The notes beneath the pieces were generated by a model, which was not told the origin of the DNA, did no database searches, and saw only the letters and a list, made by a program, of their open reading frames with translations. A DNA stretch of 6,640 bases. Source: Candidatus Planktophila limnetica. Lineage in GTDB: Bacteria; Actinomycetota; Actinomycetes; Nanopelagicales; Nanopelagicaceae. The position numbers were made by a program, and so were the translations under genes. Below, piece after piece: positions 6,253-6,640 of this stretch. Within the stretch, counting starts at the first letter, position 1. The number at the start of each line of letters is the position of its first letter. The stretch covers positions 1 to 6,640 of the forward strand of contig JAPOHK010000049.1 in assembly GCA_029979485.1 (NCBI GenBank). The letters are read 5' to 3'.

Positions 6253-6640
6253 TTAGGTTAACTCCTGCTCGGTTGGAAATCACTTTGACTATTGCCGAAG
6301 CGTTTAATTCACCCATGCCACCGTCAACGCCCTCTTTTGCTAACTCTTCAGTTGTTACCGCAATAGATACGGGGGAGTTAAGTCGGTTCGCAAATGCTTG
6401 AATAAGTCGAGCATCCTTGAGCATTAACTTAAGCGGGAAGTTAACTTCATAATCATCCTTAATGACACCAGCCCCAACGCCGGCGTAAATAGGAGTTTTA
6501 AAGTATGCAACTGCAGCAACTCCAAAAACTTTTGTTAAATCTAGTCCTGCTTTTTTCGCAAGCGTTAGGGCTTCACCGATAGAAACAATTTGTGAAGCAA
6601 CAAGTAAGTTGCCCACAAGTTTCATCTTTGTACCGTTGCC
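6245..6640 (-). CDS. 3-hydroxyisobutyrate dehydrogenase-family oxidoreductase, N-terminal part outside window
   Basis: C-terminal 131 residues of an NAD(P)-dependent beta-hydroxyacid dehydrogenase (HIBADH/GarR/YihU family). The frame runs open through base 6640, so the gene continues beyond the window and the ATG at 6625 is internal. The first visible residues, GNGTKMKLVGN, match the family motif G-x-G-x-x-x-K-x-x-x-N; the catalytic lysine is encoded at 6620-6622. The remainder is the all-helical C-terminal domain (NAD_binding_11 type), with EALTLAKKAGLD, FPLKLMLKDARL and a final GGMGELNASA. The missing part should be the N-terminal Rossmann domain of about 160 residues. It is the most upstream visible gene of the minus-strand operon and overlaps the aldolase start by eight bases. 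Members interconvert 3-hydroxyacids and semialdehydes (tartronate semialdehyde, sulfolactaldehyde, methylmalonate semialdehyde). Here it may handle the aldehyde product of the aldolase, which is inference. Confidence 0.9.
   Translation of the reverse strand, partial: GNGTKMKLVGNLLVASQIVSIGEALTLAKKAGLDLTKVFGVAAVAYFKTPIYAGVGAGVIKDDYEVNFPLKLMLKDARLIQAFANRLNSPVSIAVTTEELAKEGVDGGMGELNASAIVKVISNRAGVNLSE
6262..6266 (-). promoter_or_regulatory. Ribosome binding site deciding the GTG start of the aldolase
   Basis: On the minus strand AGGAG is followed by nine bases and then GTG at 6252. The site lies inside the coding region of the upstream oxidoreductase, whose stop codon is at 6245-6247. The next in-frame ATG, at residue 8 of the aldolase, would lose the first residues and has no comparable site, so GTG is preferred. 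Confidence 0.7.

Noticed and set aside
6623..6625. ATG at 6625 as start of the HIBADH-type gene
   Set aside because: The frame stays open to 6640 and the upstream codons complete the G-x-G-x-x-x-K catalytic motif, so this is an internal methionine.

Overview
The window is almost solid coding sequence: seven genes, two of them cut by the window edges, with no intergenic gap longer than 21 bases. G+C is in the mid-40s per cent in the lines I counted. Low G+C, actinobacterial-looking proteins, tiny gaps and overlapping stop/start codons fit a streamlined actinobacterium. My best guess is the freshwater acI lineage (Nanopelagicales). This is inferred from style and composition, because there is no rRNA or other marker gene here.

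Left part, plus strand (1-4381): one tightly packed operon. It runs from the 3' part of a ribose/AI-2-type ABC sugar permease, through a second complete permease of the same family and an M42-family metallopeptidase with an apparently complete metal site, to an FGGY sugar kinase. The first two junctions are TAATG stop/start overlaps; the kinase follows after 21 bases and has its own strong ribosome binding site. The ABC ATPase and solute-binding protein expected for this transporter are not in the window and are presumably upstream.

Right part, minus strand (4388-6640, read right to left): a second operon. It holds the C-terminal part of a 3-hydroxyisobutyrate-dehydrogenase-type oxidoreductase, a class I (Schiff-base) aldolase of the DhnA/LsrF/DeoC-LacD superfamily, and a zinc-dependent medium-chain dehydrogenase. 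The two operons converge with only 6 bases between their stop codons.

Read together, the genes look like one catabolic module: import of a small sugar, polyol or sugar conjugate; possible hydrolysis of a conjugate by the M42 enzyme; oxidation by the zinc dehydrogenase; phosphorylation by the FGGY kinase; cleavage by the aldolase; and redox clean-up of the resulting aldehyde or hydroxyacid by the HIBADH-type enzyme. The substrate cannot be read from the sequence. The set partly resembles the Lsr (AI-2) system and the sulfo-EMP pathway but matches neither. No RNA genes, mobile elements, CRISPR arrays, regulator genes or promoters could be supported.
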